NCBI RefSeq assembly: GCF_023887685.1
Contig: NZ_JAMWMR010000017.1
Coordinates: 82,147 to 146,146 of the forward strand
DNA length: 64,000 nt
Reading direction: 5' to 3'
DNA from: Streptomyces macrolidinus
GTDB taxonomy: Bacteria; Actinomycetota; Actinomycetes; Streptomycetales; Streptomycetaceae
The position numbers and the translations under genes are program-made. How positions within the stretch are numbered: position 1 is the first letter of the stretch; the number at the start of each line of letters is the position of its first letter. Below the pieces are notes generated by a model that worked only from the letters and a program-made list of their open reading frames with translations, was not told the origin of the DNA and did no database searches. Shown here piece by piece: positions 19,607-27,090 of this stretch.

Positions 19607-19798
19607 TCAGCGCTCCGCCGCGAACCGCACGAACCGGCCCCAGCCTTCACGGCCCATCGTGAAGGCCGGGCGCCTCACGTCCTTGGAGTCCCGTACGTGA
19701 ACGGCCTGTTCAGCGATCGCCACCTCCACGCAGCTGTCGCCCTGGCTGCCGCTGTAGCTGGACTTGGACCAGGCGAGTTCCGGCGTGCCGCTGCTCAT
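19607..19798 (-). CDS. DUF397 protein, copy 2
   Basis: This 63-residue protein shows the DUF397 pattern (LAWSKSSYSGSQGDSCVEVA, VRDSK). DUF397 proteins are short partners of HTH-DUF5753 regulators in Streptomyces (whiJ/abaA-type clusters, Scr1/Scr2 pairs) and are thought to interact with or antagonise the regulator. It differs from copy 1 at only six positions and follows it by 18 bp. That gap is itself a duplicated piece of the regulator's 3' end, giving a GAGGAG ribosome site. Confidence 0.9.
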   Translation of the reverse strand: MSSGTPELAWSKSSYSGSQGDSCVEVAIAEQAVHVRDSKDVRRPAFTMGREGWGRFVRFAAER

Positions 19799-19816
19799 AG
19801 CTCTCCTCGCAGTCGC

Positions 19817-20008
19817 TCAGCGCTCTGACGCGAACCGCACGAACCGGCCCCAACCTTCGCGACCCACGACGAAGGCCGGGCGCCTCACGTCCTTGGAGTC
19901 CCGCACATGAACAGCCTGTTCAGCGATCGCTACCTCCACACAGTCATCGCCCTGAGTACCGCTGTAGCTGGACTTGAACCAGGCGAGTTCCGGCGTGCCG
20001 CTGCTCAT
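19817..20008 (-). CDS. DUF397 protein, copy 1
   Basis: This is a 63-residue DUF397 protein whose ATG overlaps the stop codon of the upstream HTH gene (ATGA), so the two are translationally coupled and probably made in related amounts. The sequence is LAWFKSSYSGTQGDDCVEVA followed by the shared VRDSKDVRRPAF core. It is the likely original partner of the HTH regulator; the neighbouring copy arose by a 210-bp tandem duplication. Confidence 0.92.
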   Translation of the reverse strand: MSSGTPELAWFKSSYSGTQGDDCVEVAIAEQAVHVRDSKDVRRPAFVVGREGWGRFVRFASER

Positions 20009-20859
20009 AGCTCTCCTCGCAGTCGCTCCAACAGGTCCCTGGACTCCTTCGGATTCAGGGCCTGTGAGCGCAGTGTGTCATAGCGTCGACAGAGCAGGCT
20101 CATCTCTTTCGGGTCGGAGATCAGTCGTCCGTTCTGCTGCCCTTCGGAGTACCCAAGTCGCCGCCCCTCCGAGGTCTCCAAGATTCGCACGGGCCCGTCC
20201 AGGCAGCCATGGAACTCCAGCTCCAGCGGGACCACTTGAAGCGTGATGTTGCGTGGCGCGGTGACCTCAAGCACATGGTCCAGCATGTTCAACTGCACCT
20301 GTGAACCTCCGAGCCGCCGCCGGAAGACCGACTCCTCCACGATGAACCCGAACGGCACGGTCGGCCGATCCCGCATCATCGCCTGCCGCTGCAACCGCGC
20401 GGCCAACTGCGCCTCCGTCTGCTCGTCGGTCAGCAGCGGAATGCTGTTGTCGAACACCGCCCGCGCATACGCCTCCGACTGCAACAGCCCCGGCACCAGC
20501 CTGCACTCGTACGTACACAGGCCCACCGCTTCCCGTTCCAGCCTCGCCCACTGGCGGAACCAAGCCGCGAGACCCACCTCGCTTCGGCTCAGGAACCGGG
20601 CGGCCTTGCGCAGCGCACCCGTGTTGCCGAGCGCTCCCTCCGCGCGGTCCACGAAGGCGTCGTCCGGCATTCGGCGGCCCAACTCCACCGACTCCACGAT
20701 GTGTTTGGAGAACTGGACGAGAGCAGCCAGCTCGGCGCGGCTGAGCCCAGCGTGCTCCCGCAGCGCCTGGACCACCGCGCCGAACGTGCGCAGACTGTCC
20801 GATGGATGAGGCTCCCGCTCCCACTCGACCTCACCCGCGCCCCCTTCGACGTTGCCCAT
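20005..20859 (-). CDS. HTH (XRE) regulator with DUF5753 domain, Scr1/WhiJ-like
   Basis: This 284-residue protein has an XRE helix-turn-helix near residues 22-75 (VVQALREHAGLSRAELAALV, then SKHIVESVELGRRMPDD). A DUF5753 domain follows from about residue 95, with typical stretches ECRLVPGLLQSEAYARAVF and APRNITLQVVPLELEFH. Such regulators occur in many paralogues in Streptomyces and influence development and antibiotic production together with DUF397 partners. ATG 20859 is used, with GAGAGGGG upstream. It is divergent from an RsbW-like ATPase gene, the usual third member of these clusters. Confidence 0.92.
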   Translation of the reverse strand: MGNVEGGAGEVEWEREPHPSDSLRTFGAVVQALREHAGLSRAELAALVQFSKHIVESVELGRRMPDDAFVDRAEGALGNTGALRKAARFLSRSEVGLAAWFRQWARLEREAVGLCTYECRLVPGLLQSEAYARAVFDNSIPLLTDEQTEAQLAARLQRQAMMRDRPTVPFGFIVEESVFRRRLGGSQVQLNMLDHVLEVTAPRNITLQVVPLELEFHGCLDGPVRILETSEGRRLGYSEGQQNGRLISDPKEMSLLCRRYDTLRSQALNPKESRDLLERLRGEL

Positions 20860-21031
20860 CCGCCGCCCCTCTCCTCGTACCGCGCCGCGGCAGCCCCTTG
20901 CGCCGCTCCCTACACACAACTCAGCGTGACGCAGCCGTCCGCGTACTGTCCACTCTTCGTGCCCGTACGCTGACTCACCGTACGAGGCGCGCCGCTCGCC
21001 CTCACCCGTGCGCGACCGCCACGCTGACCCC

Positions 21032-21484
21032 ATGAACCAAGCGTTTCCCCAAGTCAGCGCGCCTGAACGCATGTTCACGCAGCTACTGTCCTCCACGCGG
21101 CGCGGCGCCCGACTCGCCCGGCTTCTCAGCGTCACCGAACTGCGGTTCTGGGATGCCCCGCAAGACCTCACGGAGCGCGCCGAGTTCGTCGTCGGTGAAC
21201 TCGCCTCCAACGCCGTGCTCCACGGCCGCGTGCCCGGCCGCAGCTTCCGGCTCACACTCGTCTTCGACCCGGCGGCCGGTCGCCTCCGTATCGAGGTCAC
21301 CGACGCCCGCGGGGACCGGTATCCGCGGATCCCCGCGATGGACGCGGAACTTGACGCGCTGCACTGCGGCGGGCGTGGCCTGTCGTTGGTGGCCGCTCTC
21401 GTCGACCACTGGGACACCGCCCCCTACCCGCCCAGCGGCAAGACCGTCCGGGCGGTGCTCTCCACGTCGACGCCCAACGGCTGA
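21032..21484 (+). CDS. RsbW-like ATP-binding protein (HATPase_c_2)
   Basis: This 150-residue single-domain GHKL ATPase has an N box (VGELASNAVLHG), a G1-type box (VTDARGDRYP) and a G2 box (CGGRGLSLVAALV). Relatives are anti-sigma-factor kinases or orphan members of whiJ/abaA clusters. It stands divergent from the HTH-DUF5753 gene. ATG 21032 is preferred; GTG 21008 would add eight residues with no family similarity that I recognise. Confidence 0.88.
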   Translation: MNQAFPQVSAPERMFTQLLSSTRRGARLARLLSVTELRFWDAPQDLTERAEFVVGELASNAVLHGRVPGRSFRLTLVFDPAAGRLRIEVTDARGDRYPRIPAMDAELDALHCGGRGLSLVAALVDHWDTAPYPPSGKTVRAVLSTSTPNG

Positions 21485-21531
21485 CGAGAACGGCGTTGCC
21501 TCCGAAGTGGCGGTGCGGAAGACTCGACCGG

Positions 21532-22092
21532 GTGCGTGATCATCTGGAGGCTTCCGCGGGCTTGTGGCTGCGTCGCTGGTCGGCCGCGGACGCGCCGTCG
21601 GTGTTGGCCGCGTTCGCGGAGCCGTTGATGGAGCGTCAGGCGCGTGAGCCCGTGGTCTCGTTGGAGGCAGCCGAGCGGTGGCTCGCGGGCCAGGCCGAGC
21701 AGTGGGGCTCGGGTACCGCCTTCGCCTTCGCGGTGGTCGATGCCGCGGACAGCGTGGTGGGCAATGTCGCGGTCCGGGTCACGGACCGGCGGCATCGGAC
21801 CGGGTGGGTGTCGTACTGGACTACGGCGTCGGCCCGCGGCCAGGGTGTCGCGTCACACGCGTCCCGGGCGCTGGCGCGTTGGGCCTTCGACGAACTCGAC
21901 TTGTTCCGGCTGGAGTTGGCCCATCGGGTCGACAACCCGGCGTCCTGCAAGGTGGCCAGGGCGGCCGGGTTCGCCGTGGAGGGCGTCGAGCGGCGGAGGT
22001 TGGAGTACGACGGCGTGCGCTACGACGTCGAGCGTCATGCGCGGCTGGCGACCGACGACGAGCCCCCGTGTGAGAGGTCGTCGCGCGCGTGA
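21532..22092 (+). CDS. GNAT-family N-acetyltransferase
   Basis: This 186-residue protein has the RimJ/RimL-type GNAT fold: an early LWLRRWSAADAPSV strand-helix, the acetyl-CoA loop ARGQGVASHASRALARWAF (Q/RxxGxG/A), and RLELAHRVDNPASCKVARAA near the end, typical of acetyltransferases of the ribosomal-protein or small-molecule type. The substrate is unknown. The start is uncertain: GTG 21532 begins at the family's usual point, while a TTG at 21496 would extend it. Confidence 0.85.
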   Translation: MRDHLEASAGLWLRRWSAADAPSVLAAFAEPLMERQAREPVVSLEAAERWLAGQAEQWGSGTAFAFAVVDAADSVVGNVAVRVTDRRHRTGWVSYWTTASARGQGVASHASRALARWAFDELDLFRLELAHRVDNPASCKVARAAGFAVEGVERRRLEYDGVRYDVERHARLATDDEPPCERSSRA

Positions 22093-22170
22093 TCCGGCGG
22101 CCCGGCGCTCCCGACACGCCACGCGCGGCGGGGAGTTCACAGGAGTGCCGGGGCCGTTCGCCGTACGGGG

Positions 22171-22593
22171 TCAGCGTCTGACCAGGGTGATGGTCTTTCG
22201 CTGGACCGCGTGGAAGTGGGGCAGGGGCAGTCCGTGGCCGCTCAGTTCCATCAAGGTGGCCTCCACATAGGCCCGGCCCAGGTGGTACACGCCTTCGTTG
22301 CGCTCCGAGTTGGCCCAGCGGTGCCAGGTGCCGTCGCAGATCGCCATGGTGCCGCCGATGCCGTGGCGTACGCGGGGGTCGCGCTGGGAGATCGAGGAGG
22401 CGATGAAGGTGGGACCGGTGCTGTGCCGACAGCGGTAGCTGCCGGAGAGGGTCAGCACGCCGTAGCGGGTGAGACGTCCGGTCGAGTCGATCGTCAGCCT
22501 GTCGTACGAGCCGGAGGTGGCGCCCGCGGCGGGGGCGGCGGACAGCAGCAGGGTGGCCGCGACGGCCGCGCCGAGGGCATGGCGCAAGGACAT
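22171..22593 (-). CDS. Small secreted protein, DUF6299-like
   Basis: The 140-residue product has a clean signal peptide (LRHALGAAVAATLLLSAAPA, AGA). The mature domain begins DRLTIDSTGRLTRYGVLTLS, then SGSYRC, with a second cysteine in AICDGTWHRW, probably forming a disulphide. This resembles the Streptomyces DUF6299 family, of unknown function. ATG 22593 has AGGAGG 7 nt upstream. A short palindrome (TGTGGG-GAATT-CCCACA, 22609-22625) lies 16 bp before the start and may be an operator. Confidence 0.75.
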   Translation of the reverse strand: MSLRHALGAAVAATLLLSAAPAAGATSGSYDRLTIDSTGRLTRYGVLTLSGSYRCRHSTGPTFIASSISQRDPRVRHGIGGTMAICDGTWHRWANSERNEGVYHLGRAYVEATLMELSGHGLPLPHFHAVQRKTITLVRR

Positions 22594-22726
22594 GGGAGTA
22601 CCTCCTGGTGTGGGGAATTCCCACAGGTACCGGGAGGTCGGGCGCGGAGGTGTGATCGTCACCCCTTCGGTGGCGAGTTGGGGTCCGGCTTCCGTACGAG
22701 GGGGCTACGGGTTCCGCACGAGGGGG

Positions 22727-23149
22727 TTACGGGAGGACCGCGAATCCGTCGAGTTCCACCAAGGCTTCCTCGTCCCAGAGGCGGGTGATGCCGACGACGG
22801 CCATCGCGGGGTAGTCACGGCCCGCCAACCTCCGCCAAACGGCGCCGAGTTCGGGCGCGTGGGTACGGTAGTCGGCCACGTCGGTGGCGTAGACGGTGAC
22901 GCGGGCGAGGTCGGCGGGGGTGCCGCCCGCGGCGCGCAGGGCGTCGAGCAGGTTGGTCAGGGCCCGTTCGAACTGCTCCGGCAGGGTGGCGCCGACCACC
23001 TTGCCGTCCGCGTCGAGCGCGGTCTGGCCCGCCAGGAACACCACCCGCGACCCGGTGGCGACGACGGCGTGACTGAAGCCCGACGGCCGGGACAGCGTGG
23101 GCGGGTCGACGCGCGAGAGGACGGGTCGGTCGGTGCGTTCGGTGGTCAC
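22727..23149 (-). CDS. RidA-family enamine/imine deaminase
   Basis: This 140-residue protein belongs to the YjgF/YER057c/UK114 family, which hydrolyses enamines and imines to ketones and ammonia. Typical stretches are visible: FSHAVVATGSRVVFLAGQTA, EQFERALTNLLDALRAAGG, VTVYATDVADYRTHAPELGA, and the C-terminal LVELDGFAVL. The arginine that binds the carboxylate in RidA proper is not obvious, so it may be a Rid2/Rid7-type member. Its GTG overlaps the stop of the acyl-CoA dehydrogenase gene (GTGA). It sits in a cluster for an amino-substituted aromatic acid, where a deaminase for a non-aromatic enamine makes sense. Confidence 0.85.
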   Translation of the reverse strand: MTTERTDRPVLSRVDPPTLSRPSGFSHAVVATGSRVVFLAGQTALDADGKVVGATLPEQFERALTNLLDALRAAGGTPADLARVTVYATDVADYRTHAPELGAVWRRLAGRDYPAMAVVGITRLWDEEALVELDGFAVLP

Positions 23150-24345
23150 GATGCCTCCACGGTGGCGTACAACTCCTTGGCGATGATGCCGCGTTGGACC
23201 TCGCTCGCGCCCTCGTAGATCCGAGGTGCGCGTACCTCTCGGTAGAGGTGTTCCAGGAGGTGGCCGCGGCGCAGGGCGCGGGCGCCGTGCAACTGGACGG
23301 CGGTGTCGACGACATACTGCGCCGTCTCGGTCGCCAGCAGCTTCGCCATGGCGGCGCGGCGCGGGACGTCCGGGGCCTGCGCGTCGTACGCCGTCGCCGC
23401 CGCGTAGACCATGAGGCGGGCCGCCTCGGTGCGCAGGGCCATCTCGGCGACCTGGTGGGAGACGGTCTGGAGGTCCTTGAGCGCGCCGCCGAACGCCTGT
23501 CGGCGTGTGGTGTGGGCGAGGGTCGCGTCCAGGGCGGCCTGTGCCATGCCCACGGCGAAGGCGCCGACGCTGGGGCGGAAGAGGTTGAGGGTGCCCATGG
23601 CGACACGGAAGCCGCGGTCGGGCTCGCCGAGGAGGTCGTCCGTCGTGACGGGTACGGCGTCGAAGGCGAGGGCGCCGATGGGGTGCGGCGAGAGCATGTC
23701 CAGCGCGGTGCCGGTCAGGCCCGTGCGATCGGCGGGCACCAGGAAGGCGGTCACGCCGCGGGAACCCGCGCCGGGGGTGGTGCGCGCGAAGACGGTGTAG
23801 AAGTCGGCCTCGGGGGCGTTGGAGATCCAGCACTTCTCACCGGTGAGCCGCCAGCCCCGACGACCGTCGCGCTCGGCACGCACCGAGCTCTCGCCATGGC
23901 GTACCGGGCCGTCGCCCTCGCCCGTCGTCCCCCCTCCGTCCGGCTCCGCCCGCAACGCGAGTGCCCCCGCGTCCGAGCCCGCGTCCGGTTCCGTCAGGGC
24001 GAAGGCGGCCACCGTGGAACCGTCGCGGACGCCGGGGAGCCAGCGGTCGCGCTGGGCCCCGGTGCCGTACGCGTGCACGGGGTACGCGCCCAGGCCCTGG
24101 AGGGCGAGCGCCGTCTCCGCCTCCGTGCAGGCGTACGCGAGGGACTCCCGCATCAGGCACAGGTCGAGCGCGCCGGAGGTGAACAGCCGCTCCAGCAGCC
24201 CGAGTCGGCCGAGTTCGCTGACGAGCGCGCGGTTGACGCGGCCAGGCTCGCCCTTCTCCGCGAGCGGGCGCAGCCGCTCCTCGGCCGCCGCGCGCAGTTC
24301 GGCGCGCCAGGCGGTGCGCGCCGGGTCGAGTGAGAATGCGCTCAT
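23146..24345 (-). CDS. Acyl-CoA dehydrogenase
   Basis: This 399-residue flavoprotein has the ACAD signatures AFALTEPDAGSDAGALAL, WISNAPEADFYTVFA and QAFGGALKDLQTVSHQVAEM, and ends with the conserved ARIYEGASEVQRGIIAKEL-type segment containing the FAD-site glutamate region. It oxidises an acyl-CoA and passes electrons to ETF. Placed with an aryl-CoA ligase, a dearomatising oxygenase/reductase and an enoyl-CoA hydratase, it is likely to act on a cyclic or ring-opened CoA intermediate. ATG 24345 has GAGAGGGG upstream. It is divergent from the ligase gene across a shared operator region. Confidence 0.9.
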   Translation of the reverse strand: MSAFSLDPARTAWRAELRAAAEERLRPLAEKGEPGRVNRALVSELGRLGLLERLFTSGALDLCLMRESLAYACTEAETALALQGLGAYPVHAYGTGAQRDRWLPGVRDGSTVAAFALTEPDAGSDAGALALRAEPDGGGTTGEGDGPVRHGESSVRAERDGRRGWRLTGEKCWISNAPEADFYTVFARTTPGAGSRGVTAFLVPADRTGLTGTALDMLSPHPIGALAFDAVPVTTDDLLGEPDRGFRVAMGTLNLFRPSVGAFAVGMAQAALDATLAHTTRRQAFGGALKDLQTVSHQVAEMALRTEAARLMVYAAATAYDAQAPDVPRRAAMAKLLATETAQYVVDTAVQLHGARALRRGHLLEHLYREVRAPRIYEGASEVQRGIIAKELYATVEAS

Positions 24346-24421
24346 GGCCGGTCCCCTCTCCCTGACGGCGCACCGGGGGCGCCGGGCGCCGGGCTGTTCC
24401 TCCGACCGTATCGCGAAGCAT

Positions 24422-24434
24422 TGACTGTCGTCAC
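24422..24434. promoter_or_regulatory. Shared operator motif, site A (ligase/dehydrogenase divergent promoter)
   Basis: TGACTGTCGTCAC occurs here and again at 30359-30371 before the enoyl-CoA hydratase operon. Both promoter regions of the aromatic cluster thus carry the same 13-mer, suggesting a common regulator, probably the PaaX-family protein encoded in the cluster. Confidence 0.55.
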
Positions 24435-24486
24435 CAACACGATACGCTCGATGCGCGAGCCCACCACGACAAGGGGGCGAACCGCC

Positions 24487-26238
24487 ATGGACCCGAGGGA
24501 CGCCACAAGCGCCACCAGTCCTACAAGCGCCACCAGTCCCACCAGCGCCACGGACACCGCGGACCCCGCGCCGGCACCGACGTCGGCCGAGGCCACCCGC
24601 ACCGCCCACGTCGACACCTTCGCGCGCGACCACCTCCCGCCCCCCGAACTGTGGCCCGAGCTGCGCTTCGACCTGCCCGAGCTGCGCTACCCCGAACGGC
24701 TGAACGCCGCCGTCGAACTGCTCGCCCGCACTGCCCCCGAGCGCCCCGCCTTCCGTACCGCGGACGGCGAGGTGTGGACGTACGGACAGCTCCGCGCCCG
24801 GGTCGACCGGATCGCCCACGCGCTCACCTCCCACCTCGGCGTCGTGCCGGGCAACCGGGTCCTGCTGCGGGGACCCACCACCCCGCGGTTGGCGGCGTGC
24901 TGGCTCGCGGTGCTGAAGGCGGGCGCGGTCGCCGTCACCGTGCTGGCCCAGCAGCGCGCGCACGAGTTGCGCACGATGTGCGAGATCGCCCGGGTGAGCC
25001 ACGCCCTGTGCGACGCGCGCGTGGCCGACGACCTGGTGAAGGCCGACGTCCCCGGACTGCGTCTCACCACCTACGGCGGTGACGGCCCCGACGACCTGTC
25101 GCGGCTGCCCACGTCCGAGGAGCCGTACGCGCCCGTGGACACGGCGGCGGACGACGTGGCGCTGATCGCCTTCACCTCGGGCACCACGGGGCGCCCGAAG
25201 GGCTGTGTGCACTTCCACCGCGATCTGCTGGCCATCGCGGACACCTTCTCCCGCCATGTGCTCGGGCCGCGCCCCGACGACGTGTTCGCGGGCAGCCCGC
25301 CGCTCGGCTTCACCTTCGGGCTCGGCGGGCTCGTGATCTTCCCGCTGCGGGCCGGGGCCAGCGCCCTGCTGCTCGAACAGGCGGGCCCGCGGCAGTTGTT
25401 GCCCGCGATCGCCGCACACCGGGTCTCCGTACTGTTCACCGCGCCGACCGCGTACCGCGCGATGCTCGACGAGCTGGACGGGTACGACATCACCTCGCTG
25501 CGGCGCTGTGTGTCGGCCGGTGAGAACCTGCCCGCGGCGACCTGGCGCGCCTGGCACGAGCGCACCGGGCTGCGCGTCATCAACGGCATCGGCGCCACCG
25601 AGCTGCTGCACATCTTCATCTCCGCCGCGGACGGCCTGATCCGCCCCGGAACCACGGGAGTTCCGGTACCGGGATGGCAGGCGCGGATACAGGACGCCGA
25701 CGGCAGACCTCTGCCCGACGGCGAACCCGGACTGCTCGCGGTGCGCGGCCCGGTCGGCTGCCGCTATCTCGCCGACCCGCGGCAACGGCAGTACGTGCGA
25801 GGCGGCTGGAACATCACCGGGGACACCTATGTCCGGGGCTCCGACGGCTACTTCCGCTATGTCGCACGCGCCGACGACATGATCATCTCGGCGGGCTACA
25901 ACATCGCCGGACCCGAGGTCGAGGACGCCCTCCTGCGCCACCCCGACGTCATCGAGACGGCGGTCGTCGGACGGCCCGACCCGACACGTGGGCAGATCGC
26001 GGTGGCGTACACCGTCCTCCGGGCGGGCGCGTCCCGTGACCCGGAGGCCTTACGGGCCTTCCTGCTCGCGGAGTTGGCGCCCTACAAGTGCCCCCGCGAG
26101 TTCCTCTTCGTGGACGCGCTGCCGCGCACCGCGACGGGCAAGCTCCAACGGTTCCGGCTGCGCATGGAAGAGAGCGCGGACGAGAGCACGGTCGAGAGCA
26201 CGGACGTCAAGTCGGCACCCGCGGACGGTGATGGCTGA
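24487..26238 (+). CDS. Aryl-CoA ligase (2-aminobenzoate/benzoate-CoA ligase type)
   Basis: This 583-residue acyl-adenylate-forming enzyme has the ATP motif TSGTTGRPKG at 230-239, motif NGIGATELLHIF, the core RADDMIISAGYNIAGPEVE and a C-terminal lysine motif PRTATGKLQRFRLR. The sequence resembles benzoate/2-aminobenzoate-CoA ligases (DHLPPPELWPEL start, FTFGLGGLVIFPLRAGAS). It would activate anthranilate or a related acid for the monooxygenase/reductase downstream. The first 35 residues are a Thr/Ser/Ala-rich tail with a short repeat (SATSPT). ATG 24487 is chosen; an earlier TTG at 24421 overlaps the operator and is rejected. Confidence 0.88.
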   Translation: MDPRDATSATSPTSATSPTSATDTADPAPAPTSAEATRTAHVDTFARDHLPPPELWPELRFDLPELRYPERLNAAVELLARTAPERPAFRTADGEVWTYGQLRARVDRIAHALTSHLGVVPGNRVLLRGPTTPRLAACWLAVLKAGAVAVTVLAQQRAHELRTMCEIARVSHALCDARVADDLVKADVPGLRLTTYGGDGPDDLSRLPTSEEPYAPVDTAADDVALIAFTSGTTGRPKGCVHFHRDLLAIADTFSRHVLGPRPDDVFAGSPPLGFTFGLGGLVIFPLRAGASALLLEQAGPRQLLPAIAAHRVSVLFTAPTAYRAMLDELDGYDITSLRRCVSAGENLPAATWRAWHERTGLRVINGIGATELLHIFISAADGLIRPGTTGVPVPGWQARIQDADGRPLPDGEPGLLAVRGPVGCRYLADPRQRQYVRGGWNITGDTYVRGSDGYFRYVARADDMIISAGYNIAGPEVEDALLRHPDVIETAVVGRPDPTRGQIAVAYTVLRAGASRDPEALRAFLLAELAPYKCPREFLFVDALPRTATGKLQRFRLRMEESADESTVESTDVKSAPADGDG

Positions 26239-26253
26239 CGCGGACGATCTAGA

Positions 26254-27066
26254 GTGATCAACGTGTCCGATCAGCACGCTCCCCGGTCCCTCATCGTCAC
26301 CTTCTACGGCGCGTACGGCCGTTTCGTCCCCGGCCCGGTTCCGGTGGCCGAGCTGATCCGGCTGCTCGCCGCGGTCGGCGTCGACGCGCCCTCCGTCCGC
26401 TCGTCGGTGTCACGGCTCAAGCGGCGCGGACTGCTCGTACCGGAGCGCACCGCGACGGGCGCGGCCGGGTACGCGCTGTCCCCGGACGCCCGGCAGTTGC
26501 TGGAGGACGGCGACCGGCGCGTGTACGCGACGACGTCCCCGAAGGACGAGGGCTGGGTGCTCGCGGTGTTCTCGGTACCGGAGACGCAGCGGCAGAAGCG
26601 GCATCTGCTGCGCTCCCGGCTCGCCGGGCTCGGCTTCGGAACGGCGGCCCCCGGGGTGTGGATCGCCCCGGCCCGGCTCTACGAGGAGACCCGGCACACG
26701 CTGACGCGGCTGGATCTCGACCCCTATGTGGACTTCTTCCGCGGTGAGCACCTCGGCTTCGCACCGACCGCGCAGGCCGTGGCCCGCTGGTGGGACCTGA
26801 ACGCGCTCGCCGAACAGCACGAGGCCTTCCTCGACCACCACGCCCCGGTGCTGCGGAGGTGGCAGCACCGCAAGGACACCCCGCCCGAGGAGGCGTACCC
26901 CGACTATCTGCGCGCCCTGGACTCCTGGCGCCATCTGCCCTACGTCGACCCGGGGTTGCCCGCCGAACTGCTCCCGGAGGACTGGCCGGGTGCCCGTTCG
27001 AGCGAGGTCTTCCGGGCGCTGCACGAGCGGTTGCGGGACGCGGGCGCGGCCTTCGCCGGGGTGTAG
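26254..27066 (+). CDS. PaaX-family transcriptional regulator
   Basis: This 270-residue protein has the PaaX layout: an N-terminal winged helix (RSLIVTFYGAYGRFVPG, SSVSRLKRRGLLVPER), a central Cas2-like domain (WVLAVFSVPETQRQKRHLLR) and a C-terminal PaaX_C region. PaaX proteins are usually repressors of phenylacetate or related aryl-CoA catabolism and respond to the aryl-CoA product of the ligase. The gene lies 15 bp after the ligase gene, so it is probably co-transcribed and autoregulated through site A. The start is GTG 26254, or GTG 26263. Confidence 0.9.
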   Translation: MINVSDQHAPRSLIVTFYGAYGRFVPGPVPVAELIRLLAAVGVDAPSVRSSVSRLKRRGLLVPERTATGAAGYALSPDARQLLEDGDRRVYATTSPKDEGWVLAVFSVPETQRQKRHLLRSRLAGLGFGTAAPGVWIAPARLYEETRHTLTRLDLDPYVDFFRGEHLGFAPTAQAVARWWDLNALAEQHEAFLDHHAPVLRRWQHRKDTPPEEAYPDYLRALDSWRHLPYVDPGLPAELLPEDWPGARSSEVFRALHERLRDAGAAFAGV

Positions 27067-27090
27067 TCCCCCACTTGGCTGGTGTCTTGC

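Noticed and set aside
24421..24486. Upstream TTG start for the aryl-CoA ligase
   Set aside because: It would make the operator and promoter coding and lacks a ribosome site; ATG 24487 is better placed.
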